Shown here piece by piece: positions 48,421 through 59,039 of a DNA stretch of 64,000 nucleotides (position 1 is the stretch's first letter; every line of letters starts with the position of its first letter). This stretch comes from Welwitschia mirabilis (taxonomy: Eukaryota; Gnetophyta; Gnetopsida; Welwitschiales). The stretch is from assembly GCA_051453625.1 (NCBI GenBank), contig JBOZIK010000001.1:22447026-22511025 (forward strand). The letters are read 5' to 3'. Position numbers and translations under genes: made by a program. The notes under the pieces were generated by a model, which saw only the letters and a program-made list of their open reading frames with translations, did not search any database and was not told where the DNA came from.

Positions 48421-50420
48421 AGAATCACACTCATTTTTGAAGCTGAAAATAATTTACATTTAATGTTTATTTTCCTCTTTACAATGCATAAATCTTTAAG
48501 GAATTTAGCACAAGAAGGGACTTATTTGATGGCTTTTAACAAGAGAATGTTTATCTTCACTTCTTTGAAAATTTCTAGGGCCTCTAATTACTTTTTCATG
48601 ATTTTGTCCTTTCTAACCTATTGAGGAAAAGGAAATGGTTTGTTGTAAATAGACAAAGGGTTTTCACTCTTATCCTTTTCTTTATACTCTATGGGGATTA
48701 GTTTATCCTTAGGCTTATTTTATATGGGTAGATTTTCTAGCTCTTTTCCACTTCTAAGGTGTGCAAACTTGATCTCTTCTAGGTGTTTTATCCCTTTCAT
48801 GAATCTAACTCCTTTTGAGTTTGGTTGGATACTCATAGGGAGTTTTACTATTTTTCTTTGATTTATGGATGAAAGAATATAGAGGTGTTTTGTTAGAGTT
48901 GGTTTATGCTCTATTTAAGCCTTTGATTTATTTGTTTTATTCCTTTATTTGTCTACTCTTATCTTTGATTTATTTGAATTTATGTTTTCATAAACCTTTT
49001 GAGGTATTCTTCAATGCACTAGACGAAGTGGTTTAATAGTTTAAAAATGAAGGGTAATAATCAGAAGATGAGAGGAATGAATTATTAGGCTAGAAATTTT
49101 GTTATGAGGTTTTATCTTGCTTCTAAGAGAAATATGAATGATTTTACTAATCAGGAGTATAAGTATTTAAGTAAGGATTTGGTTTTGGGATTTTGCCAAT
49201 GTTCTACTTAATTTACCTAATCATTAACTATGTTTTATAATATAAGGATAGATGGGCATTTAGCAATTTCATAAGTGCTAATATGATAGATTATAAACAC
49301 TTGGATTTAGCAACTATAGGTAGGATTGAAGGTGAGGTGGTTAATGAATCTCACTTTCTCACTAGTTCCTTAATTTTACTATTCATCTCAAGTTTTCTAG
49401 GATTCTAAAGACACTAGTTAACACGTGATCTTACAGGTTACATGGATTTCTTTCAATTTTTCGAGCTTTTAGCTACAGTTTTCTAAATACTTCCAAACCT
49501 CATCCACGGGCATGCTCAGAAAATTACCATGACTCATCATTTTCACCAGTTGGTGGTTATTTGTGAACAATCCATTATAAAATAAACTTATCTTCCTATC
49601 TAGCTCAAACTCTTGTTGGAAGCATTTTAATAATAAATCTTTATATCTTTCTAAGATCTAAGAGAATGTTTTATGATCCTTCTAATCCTTCTATTGGAAG
49701 TTAATGATTTCTTTTCTAAGGGTATTTGTCTTATGACTAGAAAAGAATTTAGAGATGGAGAATTTGCTCAAATCCACTTAGTTTATACTTGAAAAGGATT
49801 TTAAAGTGTATAATCAGAATTTTGCCTTCTCTTTTAGGGAAAAGGGGAATAAGGTAGGTTTAAGTGCATCATAAACATTGGGGTACTGAGGGATGATTGA
49901 TAAGATGCATTTTCATTCCTTAAGATGTAGATATGGGTCTTCAAATTTAAGGCCATAAAAATGGAGTGAGAGTTGTATAGTAGAGGGTTTAAATTATAGC
50001 CTTTAGTTAATAGGTGATGGCATTATGCAAGAGGATGTTCCTAGGATTTTTTATTGGAGGTAATCGCAAAGGATTTTCCTAGGTTAATTAGCAATAGTAG
50101 TAAGGGTAGCTTGTCATTTGATCACTTCTTATATGAAACAATATGCTATTAACCTATTAAGCATTTCGTGGTTTGACAAAGTTTCATCAAAGGGATCAAG
50201 TGAGTCATTTACATTATGTTGTGTAAGGTAGTTTGATTATTTAGTTATTTTGTGTGGTCGAGGTCTGTTCTTGAAAGTCATCTTAAGCTTGATTTTGGGT
50301 TCTAAGTTCTCTCATCCTTTCATGATCAATAAAGAAGTCAATGTTATTTCAGTTAATCTTTATATTATATCATGAGTTTAGGTCATTTAAGAAATAGGTT
50401 CAAATGATTACAAGAAGATT
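48421..50420 (-). pseudogene. gag of G2
   Basis: The C-terminal FLSMPVDEVWKYLE block (about 49500-49540) matches G1. Capsid-like sequence continues upstream to roughly 50100; the N-terminus near 50330 is unclear. Frames are short; plus-strand open frames at 48115-48342 and 48352-48624 are shadows of it. Confidence 0.75.
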
Positions 50421-51074
50421 CAAATAATAAATAAGAAAAATTTTTATGAATTGTAAGTCATGGAGGATTCCAAGGTTTTACAAACACATTTGTTAATCAT
50501 GTATAGAATGTTTACAATGTCAAGGTCATAACAAAATAAACATAGATAACAAATGTGAATAAAATCGAGCCCAATGTAATGAAATCATGAGAAAATTTTA
50601 AAGGTTTTAATTATTTTACAAATACAATGAAATAAAATAAAGATGATAAATATGAGTAAAATGTAAAATAATCATAAAATAAGTTTAAGAAAATTTTAAT
50701 GTTTTATCCACACCAAAAATATAGATATATAGAAAATACAACAAAAAATAAAAGCATGCAATGCAATCATACAGTTTGATTAAAATTTTTTAATGTTTTT
50801 AAAGTTATTAACTCTAAATCGACCTATAACAAATGTTAAACCTAGAGAAAACAATTTAGAAAATCAAAAACAAACTTTAAAAAGCTAGATTAGTTTGGAA
50901 TAACACTTAAAGGACTACTACAAAACATTAGAAACCACACAAAAGAAAGGAAAAATGGACTAGTTCAGGTATCATTAGAAAGGATGAGTATCCATCACTA
51001 AAGAAATAAAGTCTATGTATAATAACTAAAAAAAGGAAAACTAGTGCTCCTCTGAGTTGCTACTATGCCATTAT
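50421..51074. other. G2 leader between gag and PBS
   Basis: A-rich untranslated leader on the plus strand as shown; no ORF. It matches the G1 leader at about 2700-3210. Confidence 0.6.
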
Positions 51075-51091
51075 CCTTGACAATGACATCA
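51075..51091 (-). promoter_or_regulatory. Primer-binding site of G2 (tRNA-Asp type, decayed)
   Basis: Minus strand TGATGTCATTGTCAAGG versus TGGCGCCGTTGCCGGGG: seven differences, all C-to-T or G-to-A. Three bases from the LTR. Confidence 0.85.
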
Positions 51092-51094
51092 AAA

Positions 51095-52420
51095 TCTAAT
51101 TAACTTGCAGTATAATGTACTAGATTTAAGCTAAGTTTTCACTTAGCTATTGTTCTTTCTCAGGGATAACATTGGATATTGGCTAGAATTACAGTAATTT
51201 TAATCTTAATACAAGTTACAAAGTTAAAAAAAAAGAAAAATGATGAAGTTTATAGTAGAGTTTGAAATTCATCTTAGAAAGAAGGAAAACAAACCAGTAC
51301 CAAGGAATTGCTAATTTTTCTTAAGTAATCCTTCACTCTAATGGTGTTCAATTGCCTTCCTGTAAAACAGTAAAAATCATTAAGTGTTTTTTATTTAATT
51401 CATAGTATATAATCTCATCCACCATATGAAAATTGGTAAATCCAACTAACAACTTATTTTTAAATAATGATAGAAAGTAAGGACTCCTAGAGTACTCAAG
51501 ATCTATGAAATTAAAATACTAAGTGATAAAGAGGAATTCATATAACTTAAATAAACTTGATAGTTAAAGAAGTCACTTGAGCATCCTAATTATGATATTA
51601 CTCATAAATCAAGATGAAAGAAAAACAATGTTTACATTACAAAAATGGAATAACTTTATAGTGAAAGAAGAAAAAAGTAGGAATAACTCCTCAATAATCC
51701 TCAAAGACTAGCTCACTTTCTCCAAGAGTTTCCTAGAAAGCCATTACAAGTCAGTGCTCTAAAGTGCTACAATTTGCCAAGTCAAAGCAAAATACAACAA
51801 AGAGTTCAAGGCCCTTTTATAAGGATATATGGGAGTAAATTTGGTTACAAGCTCTTAGCTTATAGCATTAGTAGAATCTTCATCATTTAATAGTGGGTAC
51901 ATAAGATTTTGCCTTGTAACATTTGGTGGAGGTTGTTTTATAGTATTAAGTAGATAAGATTCTCTTGTCCAGTATTAGGTAGAATATTTATCATTTATTA
52001 TTTGATGGAGGTTTTCTTGTAGTATTTATTGGATATTATCACATACCATTAGGTGTAATCTTCATCATGATGAGTCCAACACATGGCCTTTAGAGCCGGA
52101 TTCATCTACCAACTAGTGCTATTGCCATATATCTCTAATGTCACTTCCACATGCCTCTACCACATGTCTTCAAATGCTTCTACTATGTATCAACAATGTA
52201 TATCTTCATTTCCATCATTATTTTGTAGAATTATGACCATCTTCCAGTATGTATTCCAAACTATGTCTAAAGATCTATAACTAATATGAAGAAAATCATT
52301 AATTTTATTTTAAAAACAATAGAAAATATACTTTATAATTAAAACAATTAAACTAATGTCTTTTTTAATAATAAATTTCTTGAAACACTTGATATAAATG
52401 TTAATTTTTACATATTCACA
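51095..52420 (-). repeat. 5' LTR of G2
   Basis: 1,326 bases; minus-strand start TGTGAATATGTA. The right target duplication is aaggt (52421-52425). Confidence 0.87.
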
Positions 52421-55342
52421 AAGGTCATCACTAGATTAGTTTTTAGGTGATGATATTATATAGAAGCAGCAATGATCTTATCAATTCTTTTGGCTTTAGC
52501 CAACTTTACTTTTATGATTTTTAATCCTCTACTATAGTTTTTTAAAATCTTATTCACACTCAATTTTCATAATTAAAATATCGCATAGGTCTTATGTTAG
52601 GTATTTATCATAGGCCCCTATGAGTTCCTTAGTAAAACCTAGTAAGGTATACTAATTAAAAATAAATAAAGTCTATTGAAGAAGACTAAAAACTAGAGTA
52701 GCAAAAAAACAAAGTTCATATTTGTATTAACATAAATCATGTACTATAAAAATAAAAAAGATGTTTTTTTAAATAATAAATAACATGTAGCTTACTAAAA
52801 TAGATCAACAAGTCAAGGAAGTGAAAGAAGAGGGAATATGAAGATAGGTTTCCTAAAGAAGAGCTACAAATAAAAAATCTTCCTCCTATTCTCTAATAGT
52901 TGGTTTGAAGGAATTTAACTTGTATAATATAATGGCTAAGATATCTATATTATTAGTAATTTGATCCAATTACTAATTAATATCATTTATTCTTTTATTA
53001 CTAGAAAAGTATATACCCAAGTTGTGATAATCTTTCTTATGTATTATTCATGCATTGGGGTACCTCAGATCTGATGGTTGTAATTTTAAGATCGACTCTT
53101 ATGTTTTTAATTTAATGGTTGATATTGGCTCATTTATCCACCATTCTTGATCTAAATGCTATCATATACTAATGATATAGTCCACAAGTAATTTATACTC
53201 CTTTAAAGATAATGGTAGTATTAGAGATCTGGGTAATGTGGAAGGGCTTGGTGTGATAGAAGTAAAGGAACTTAGTAAAGAAGAAGAAGAAGAAGAAGGA
53301 ATAGGTAAAACTAGTATAGAATGTGGAATAAGTTTTGATACCAATGCTTAATCATTTTTAATAACCATCTTTCAAACATCTTTAATTATCCAAATGAAAT
53401 TAGCTATGAATCCTACATCTATGGATGGAGGAATAAATGGTTGGATTAATCTATTGATGAGGCATGGATATAGTAAAAACGATAGCTTGTCCTCCCTTGT
53501 GAACCTTACTATACGGGATCAAATAAATGCAAGAAAATTATATATTTTTTATATTCTTCTATAATGATGCTAAGATCATGAATGTAAGAACCATCACATT
53601 GCTAGCATAAGAGGATGACATGATATTTTCCTAAATTTCATTTGTTACTATCTTTTCATCTTTAGTGAAAGTGCCAAGATTGGCTCCTATAGGTTATAAT
53701 ATTATTGCATAATTAGGAAGAAATGCCTAAATAGCTTCTCTTCATTAAAAAAAAATATCCAAAAAGAGGAAGGAGTTTGCAACTTCTTCTAGACATACCA
53801 AGTTGATAGGCCATAGTACAAATGATAATATTGATATAAACTTCAAAAATAATAAAAGCTAAGAAATATTTATTTTCTTTGCTTATTATACTAATGATCA
53901 AGAGTAACTCTTCTGTTTCTTAATGCAAAAATTGTCCATTAGCAAATACAATCCATAATTGTTGTCTATTTTATGAAGCACATTGTTAAAATATCTTTCT
54001 ATGAGTAAGATTTTTAAGTGACTACTTGATGGAGTTCTTATTTAATTAATGATTTTAAATCCTTGATATTTTCTTGTTATTATTTTTGTAGCTACTCTTT
54101 AGGTTGTTTTAAAGGATATTATTTAAGAATATAGTCTTTATTTATATGGTGGGTGATGAAGATAAATAGTACTAAAGCTTTTTTCAATCTTTCTAAATCA
54201 TGAGAAAATAATAATGAAACCATGGATGTTAAATAATTATACTTCTGAAGATTGCTAGAAAATCATTTAGAGATCTTAAGAATGATTAAAATATGAAAGG
54301 AATGAAGAAATTATGAGTTTGAAAACGGAGTTATAACATGAATTTATAACCCTATAATGTGTTACTAAGTAGTTACGGGGTGGCTGTAAGTAGAAATTTT
54401 CATTAAATAATAATGTTCCTTATTGACTACCTTATTGGCTAATACAAGTATTAATGATGATCAAATGTGATAACCATTAGTAGATAGATTGCTAGATAGA
54501 GAAAGTAGTAATAATCAAGTTATTACTACTTGATTTAATGGGTAATTATAAGTGATAATGACTTAAGAACTTATAAAAATTGAGAATTTCAAGTAATAAT
54601 TCATACCTTCTATATTTTTATGATATAAGTTGANNNNNNNNNNNNNNNNNNNNNNNNNNNNNNNNNNNNNNNNNNNNNNNNNNNNNNNNNNNNNNNNNNN
54701 NNNNNNNNNNNNNNNNNNNNNNNNNNNNNNNNNNNNNNNNNNNNNNNNNNNNNNNNNNNNNNNNNNNNNNNNNNNNNNNNNNNNNNNNNNNNNNNNNNNN
54801 NNNNNNNNNNNNNNNNNNNNNNNNNNNNNNNNNNNNNNNNNNNNNNNNNNNNNNNNNNNNNNNNNNNNNNNNNNNNNNNNNNNNNNNNNNNNNNNNNNNN
54901 NNNNNNNNNNNNNNNNNNNNNNNNNNNNNNNNNNNNNNNNNNNNNNNNNNNNNNNNNNNNNNNNNNNNNNNNNNNNNNNNNNNNNNNNNNNNNNNNNNNN
55001 NNNNNNNNNNNNNNNNNNNNNNNNNNNNNNNNNNNNNNNNNNNNNNNNNNNNNNNNNNNNNNNNNNNNNNNCTTACAAAATTTGAGAATTTCAAGTAATA
55101 ATTCACACCTTCTATATTTTTATGATATAAGCTGATAAATGAAATGAGTTAAATAATAGTTATAGTAAAAACATTTTCTATCTAATGTAACTTAGAAAAA
55201 TAACAAAATAATTAACTAAATTCTAGTACTTATTATACATAAGTAGATGATGAGATTAAAAAGAAATAAAAAAGGATTCCTTTAAAGCATAGATCAAGGA
55301 TCATCAATTTGTAATGAAATACCTTTTTCATAACCAATATTT
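52421..55342 (-). mobile_element. X3, right part (LTR end and extra ORF region)
   Basis: Continues X1-like sequence from about 29295 to 31590. Includes the extra-ORF pieces at 53713-53901 and a Ser/Pro-rich piece at 53162-53344, with a (gaa)n run at 53279-53299 coding for Ser/Phe repeats. A 438-N gap (54634-55071) is flanked by repeated sequence. It ends where the G3 LTR begins. Confidence 0.78.
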
Positions 55343-56945
55343 TGTAAATCTTAACTTGAATATTAAGTACAGTAAGATTTTAGTAAAATGATTAATTATG
55401 CTTATTTAATTTCTTATCAAAATAAGATGTTATATTACATTTACCTTAATTTATAAACTTTCTAATCTACCATAAAAATGATAAAAATTATGTTAAAAGG
55501 TTTTTATGAAAAAATCTATTCAAATATTTAAAATTAGATAATCCTATTTTGTAAGGATTAAAATCACATGATAAAACTAAAAAATTGAAAATTTCAAAAG
55601 GACATAATAATATATTTTGCATCTCATTTACTCATTTAAATTCTTGATAAATGTGATAGGTGTATTAAATTATGAATAAACATCTTCTTCCTTGTCTTAT
55701 GTGATTGATAGATGCATTTTGAATTAAATGAGCATTTAAACAATACATGAACTCTTACCTGTAATCAAGAATGATAAATGAGTAGATTTACTCTACCATG
55801 ACTTTTATGTTCTTAAGATATGTAAGGACACTTGGTTCATAGTGTACTTATTTCTTTATTCATTAAAATTGAAGAGTTTGTCTCATTGTGCCACAAGATA
55901 ATTTTGAGATTTGTGTATTTATTCTTTAGATGCATTTGTTGGATGAATTAAATTTTCTTATAAGGCTATGAAGGATTTAAAAAAGCTAGCATGNNNNNNN
56001 NNNNNNNNNNNNNNNNNNNNNNNNNNNNNNNNNNNNNNNNNNNNNNNNNNNNNNNNNNNNNNNNNNNNNNNNNNNNNNNNNNNNNNNNNNNNNTGGATGA
56101 ATTAAATTTTCTTATAAGGCTATGAGGGGGGTAAGAAAGCTAGCATGAGGAAATGGTACATGTGATTAACCTTGCTAATTAAATATAGAAGATTACTCAC
56201 CCTGGTTAGATGTATAAGTCATAAATATTATCTCTTTTTGTATTCTAATATCACTTATTATTCATCTCACTGATCAATGCTAAATCATGTGATCTTGTGA
56301 ACTTGAGCTATGTGCCTTTATTTATCAATATATAGATATCCTTTCCTCTCTTGTAAAAAGGGGATACTTTTATTTTGTTTCATATAAGTTCATTTCTTCT
56401 TTCATCTCTCTTTTTTCCTTTCATGCTCTTGCTTGTGAAACTTAGAGCTTAGAAGCTTGAAGCTATGGAGCTATTGAGCTTGGATCTTCATCGATTTTTA
56501 ACTATTAAGGTCGTACTAATCTTCCTAAGTAACCTCTTTACTCTTATTGTCTATATGATATTTTTCCTCTATTAGAATGATCTGATATTACATTAGGAAA
56601 TTATTTATGGCTTTTATAAAATTATGTTATAAAATATAATTCCCTCCCATTGGCTCTCACCAAGACATTATAATGAAATATGAGGGGTATTTGGTACTTG
56701 GTGATATAGGATTACTAATAGATGATTAGGGCCAATTTACAAGGGGTGTTGTGTAGCCAATTTTTGGTTATTTGTTAATGTTTTATGAGTTGTTTTGTAG
56801 GGCTTTTACACAGGTTTAAGTGTAATTCTAATGATTTTACCTATATTTAAAGTATTAAAGGCACATTTTAATGCATAGAGCTTTGGATAAGGATTACTAA
56901 TAAAAATACAAAGTTTCTTCTCAAGAAAATGATTAAAGAATACCA

Positions 56946-57085
56946 TTGTCCCCTCTGTCATCTCCACGACAGGCAGGACGACGACACATTTACATTTTGA
57001 CATGGATTACTGAGTTATCATTCTAAATCATCTTTTATAATTACCATCATCCCCTTTATCATCTAGACGATAATCAAGATTACAT
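56946..57085 (+). repeat. Hairpin repeats a and b, in the G3 LTR
   Basis: a: 56946-56985, inner arms CTGTC/GACAG and outer TTGTCC/GGACGA (one wobble pair). b: inner arms TTATC/GATAA at 57056-57073. Distance between them about 100 bases. Confidence 0.65.
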
Positions 57086-57382
57086 TGAAATGTAACTGAC
57101 TCTGATAGTGACCCTTAATCATTTCATCTATTTATGAATTATAAATAAGCACACCTAACTACGCCTTCTATTTTTTCTTTTCTACTGTATTTTCCCATAA
57201 ATAAGTCTCTCTTTAACTCTCCTTTTCATCTTGGTTTTACTAAAAATTCTTGTAATAGGAGATCAAGGGTGGGAGATCCATCTCCAGTTTTATAAAAAGA
57301 TGATCCTTTGGTGGAGGGCTGTGTATCCTCCATTGAAGCTTGGCCATTTTGTAACCTAGATGCTTATTACTTCTTAATATAA

Positions 57383-58285
57383 NNNNNNNNNNNNNNNNNN
57401 NNNNNNNNNNNNNNNNNNNNNNNNNNNNNNNNNNNNNNNNNNNNNNNNNNNNNNNNNNNNNNNNNNNNNNNNNNNNNNNNNNNNNNNNNNNNNNNNNNNN
57501 NNNNNNNNNNNNNNNNNNNNNNNNNNNNNNNNNNNNNNNNNNNNNNNNNNNNNNNNNNNNNNNNNNNNNNNNNNNNNNNNNNNNNNNNNNNNNNNNNNNN
57601 NNNNNNNNNNNNNNNNNNNNNNNNNNNNNNNNNNNNNNNNNNNNNNNNNNNNNNNNNNNNNNNNNNNNNNNNNNNNNNNNNNNNNNNNNNNNNNNNNNNN
57701 NNNNNNNNNNNNNNNNNNNNNNNNNNNNNNNNNNNNNNNNNNNNNNNNNNNNNNNNNNNNNNNNNNNNNNNNNNNNNNNNNNNNNNNNNNNNNNNNNNNN
57801 NNNNNNNNNNNNNNNNNNNNNNNNNNNNNNNNNNNNNNNNNNNNNNNNNNNNNNNNNNNNNNNNNNNNNNNNNNNNNNNNNNNNNNNNNNNNNNNNNNNN
57901 NNNNNNNNNNNNNNNNNNNNNNNNNNNNNNNNNNNNNNNNNNNNNNNNNNNNNNNNNNNNNNNNNNNNNNNNNNNNNNNNNNNNNNNNNNNNNNNNNNNN
58001 NNNNNNNNNNNNNNNNNNNNNNNNNNNNNNNNNNNNNNNNNNNNNNNNNNNNNNNNNNNNNNNNNNNNNNNNNNNNNNNNNNNNNNNNNNNNNNNNNNNN
58101 NNNNNNNNNNNNNNNNNNNNNNNNNNNNNNNNNNNNNNNNNNNNNNNNNNNNNNNNNNNNNNNNNNNNNNNNNNNNNNNNNNNNNNNNNNNNNNNNNNNN
58201 NNNNNNNNNNNNNNNNNNNNNNNNNNNNNNNNNNNNNNNNNNNNNNNNNNNNNNNNNNNNNNNNNNNNNNNNNNNNNNNNNNNNN
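57383..58285. other. Assembly gaps (largest shown)
   Basis: Runs of N: 3531-3660, 4700-5472, 5724-5823, 9516-9615, 18186-18253, 26100-26442, 26710-26841, 32600-33141, 37010-37328, 37558-38047, 44309-44318, 45457-45556, 46009-46108, 54634-55071, 55994-56093, 57383-58285, 59661-59760, 60393-60423, 60652-60751, 61696-61794, 62499-62811, 63563-63599, 63994-64000. Those of exactly 100 N are probably of unknown true size. Confidence 0.95.
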
Positions 58286-58556
58286 GTTCCATTTTTGCAT
58301 TGCATGTTAGATTAAGTTACATCTTGCATTTTCATTATATATTTTATTTATTGCATTGTTCTTTATTTTTGGTTCATTTTATTCTTTTGCAAAAGCAATT
58401 CAAGTCTTATCTCATACTCTTTAATGTAAATACGACATTTTGGATCTACTCCCACTTATACTAGTATGATGTATTATGTAAGATATCTATTTATTTTATG
58501 AATGATAGAATATTTTTAAACTTAAACACTTACACAAATACATACCACAACAAAAT

Positions 58557-58573
58557 TGGCACCATTACTAGGA
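58557..58573 (+). promoter_or_regulatory. Primer-binding site of G3 (tRNA-Asp type, decayed)
   Basis: TGGCACCATTACTAGGA versus TGGCGCCGTTGCCGGGG: six differences, all C-to-T or G-to-A. Confidence 0.83.
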
Positions 58574-58726
58574 AATGCTATTGAGAAGTACGAGGGTTTT
58601 GATCATTCGAGTGAGTATATTAGACCTTTGTTTAGTTATTTATCTATAGCGACATTGTATTTTATTAGGACTGTAGGTTTTCTATTTTGCATCTTTTTAG
58701 ATTTAGTTTTCTATAGAAAAATAATG

Positions 58727-58980
58727 GTCATCTCCTCTATCATCCCCATGAAAGATAGGATGACAGTCTCTGATTTTAGCTTTCAGTTTTATTTTTGCAT
58801 TTCAATTTTTCTGTAATAAAATTAGTCTGTATTGTCTTTTGTATCGTCAACGACCAAGAGAATGACAGTCCTATTTTCTAAGTTTTTCTGCTTTCTATTT
58901 TGGTTACTGTTCTATTTTTGCTTTTCTAGTTTTTGTGTGTGTCATTTATTTTGTCATCCTCATGATAGCAAGGATAACTA
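58727..58980 (+). repeat. Hairpin repeats c, d, e in the G3 leader
   Basis: c 58727-58764: outer GTCATC/GATGAC, inner CTATC/GATAG. d 58833-58867: outer TGTC/GACA plus TTTTG/CAAGA (one wobble pair). e 58953-58977: GTCATCC/GGATAAC with one mismatch. Spacing about 105-120 bases; T-rich sequence lies between. The open frames here (58556-58816, 58832-59038) read through repeats and are not genes. Confidence 0.7.
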
Positions 58981-59039
58981 TATATTATTCTTTATCTTGT
59001 TTTTAATTGTATGTTGTTTGTATAATGCTATAATATAGT

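Larger units (their letters stand above)
41952..52420 (-). mobile_element. G2: complete Athila-like Ty3/gypsy element, decayed
   Basis: 10,469 bases: 5' LTR 51095-52420, tRNA-Asp PBS, gag, protease, RT, RNase H, integrase, purine-rich tract, 3' LTR 41952-43248. PR-RT-RH-IN order is diagnostic of gypsy; the PBS and the HYHFEAYGSH integrase zinc region fit Athila. It interrupts X3: the sequence left (ending aagct) and right (starting aaggt) joins to match the uninterrupted X1 near 29295. The 5-bp duplication differs by one base. No env-like ORF is seen between integrase and the 3' LTR. Confidence 0.9.
55343..58553 (+). repeat. Probable 5' LTR of G3
   Basis: Starts where X3 similarity ends (TGTAAATCTTAAC) and ends just before the PBS. 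It would be about 3.2 kb, long but known for the Tat/Ogre clade. It contains a TATA-like tatatagat near 56330 followed by a pyrimidine-rich block (56390-56430), and two hairpin repeats. Gaps 55994-56093 and 57383-58285 lie inside. The left edge is inferred. Confidence 0.5.

Noticed and set aside
48115-48624. Two plus-strand open frames of 75 and 90 codons
   Set aside because: They lie antisense to the G2 gag-protease region, which is supported by family motifs on the minus strand.
55343-58553. Certain LTR boundaries for G3
   Set aside because: No second LTR is in the window, so the left edge rests only on where X3 similarity ends.
58556-59038. Hydrophobic plus-strand frames of 86 and 68 codons (membrane-protein-like)
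   Set aside because: They read through T-rich spacers and hairpin repeats of the G3 leader; hydrophobicity follows from the T content.
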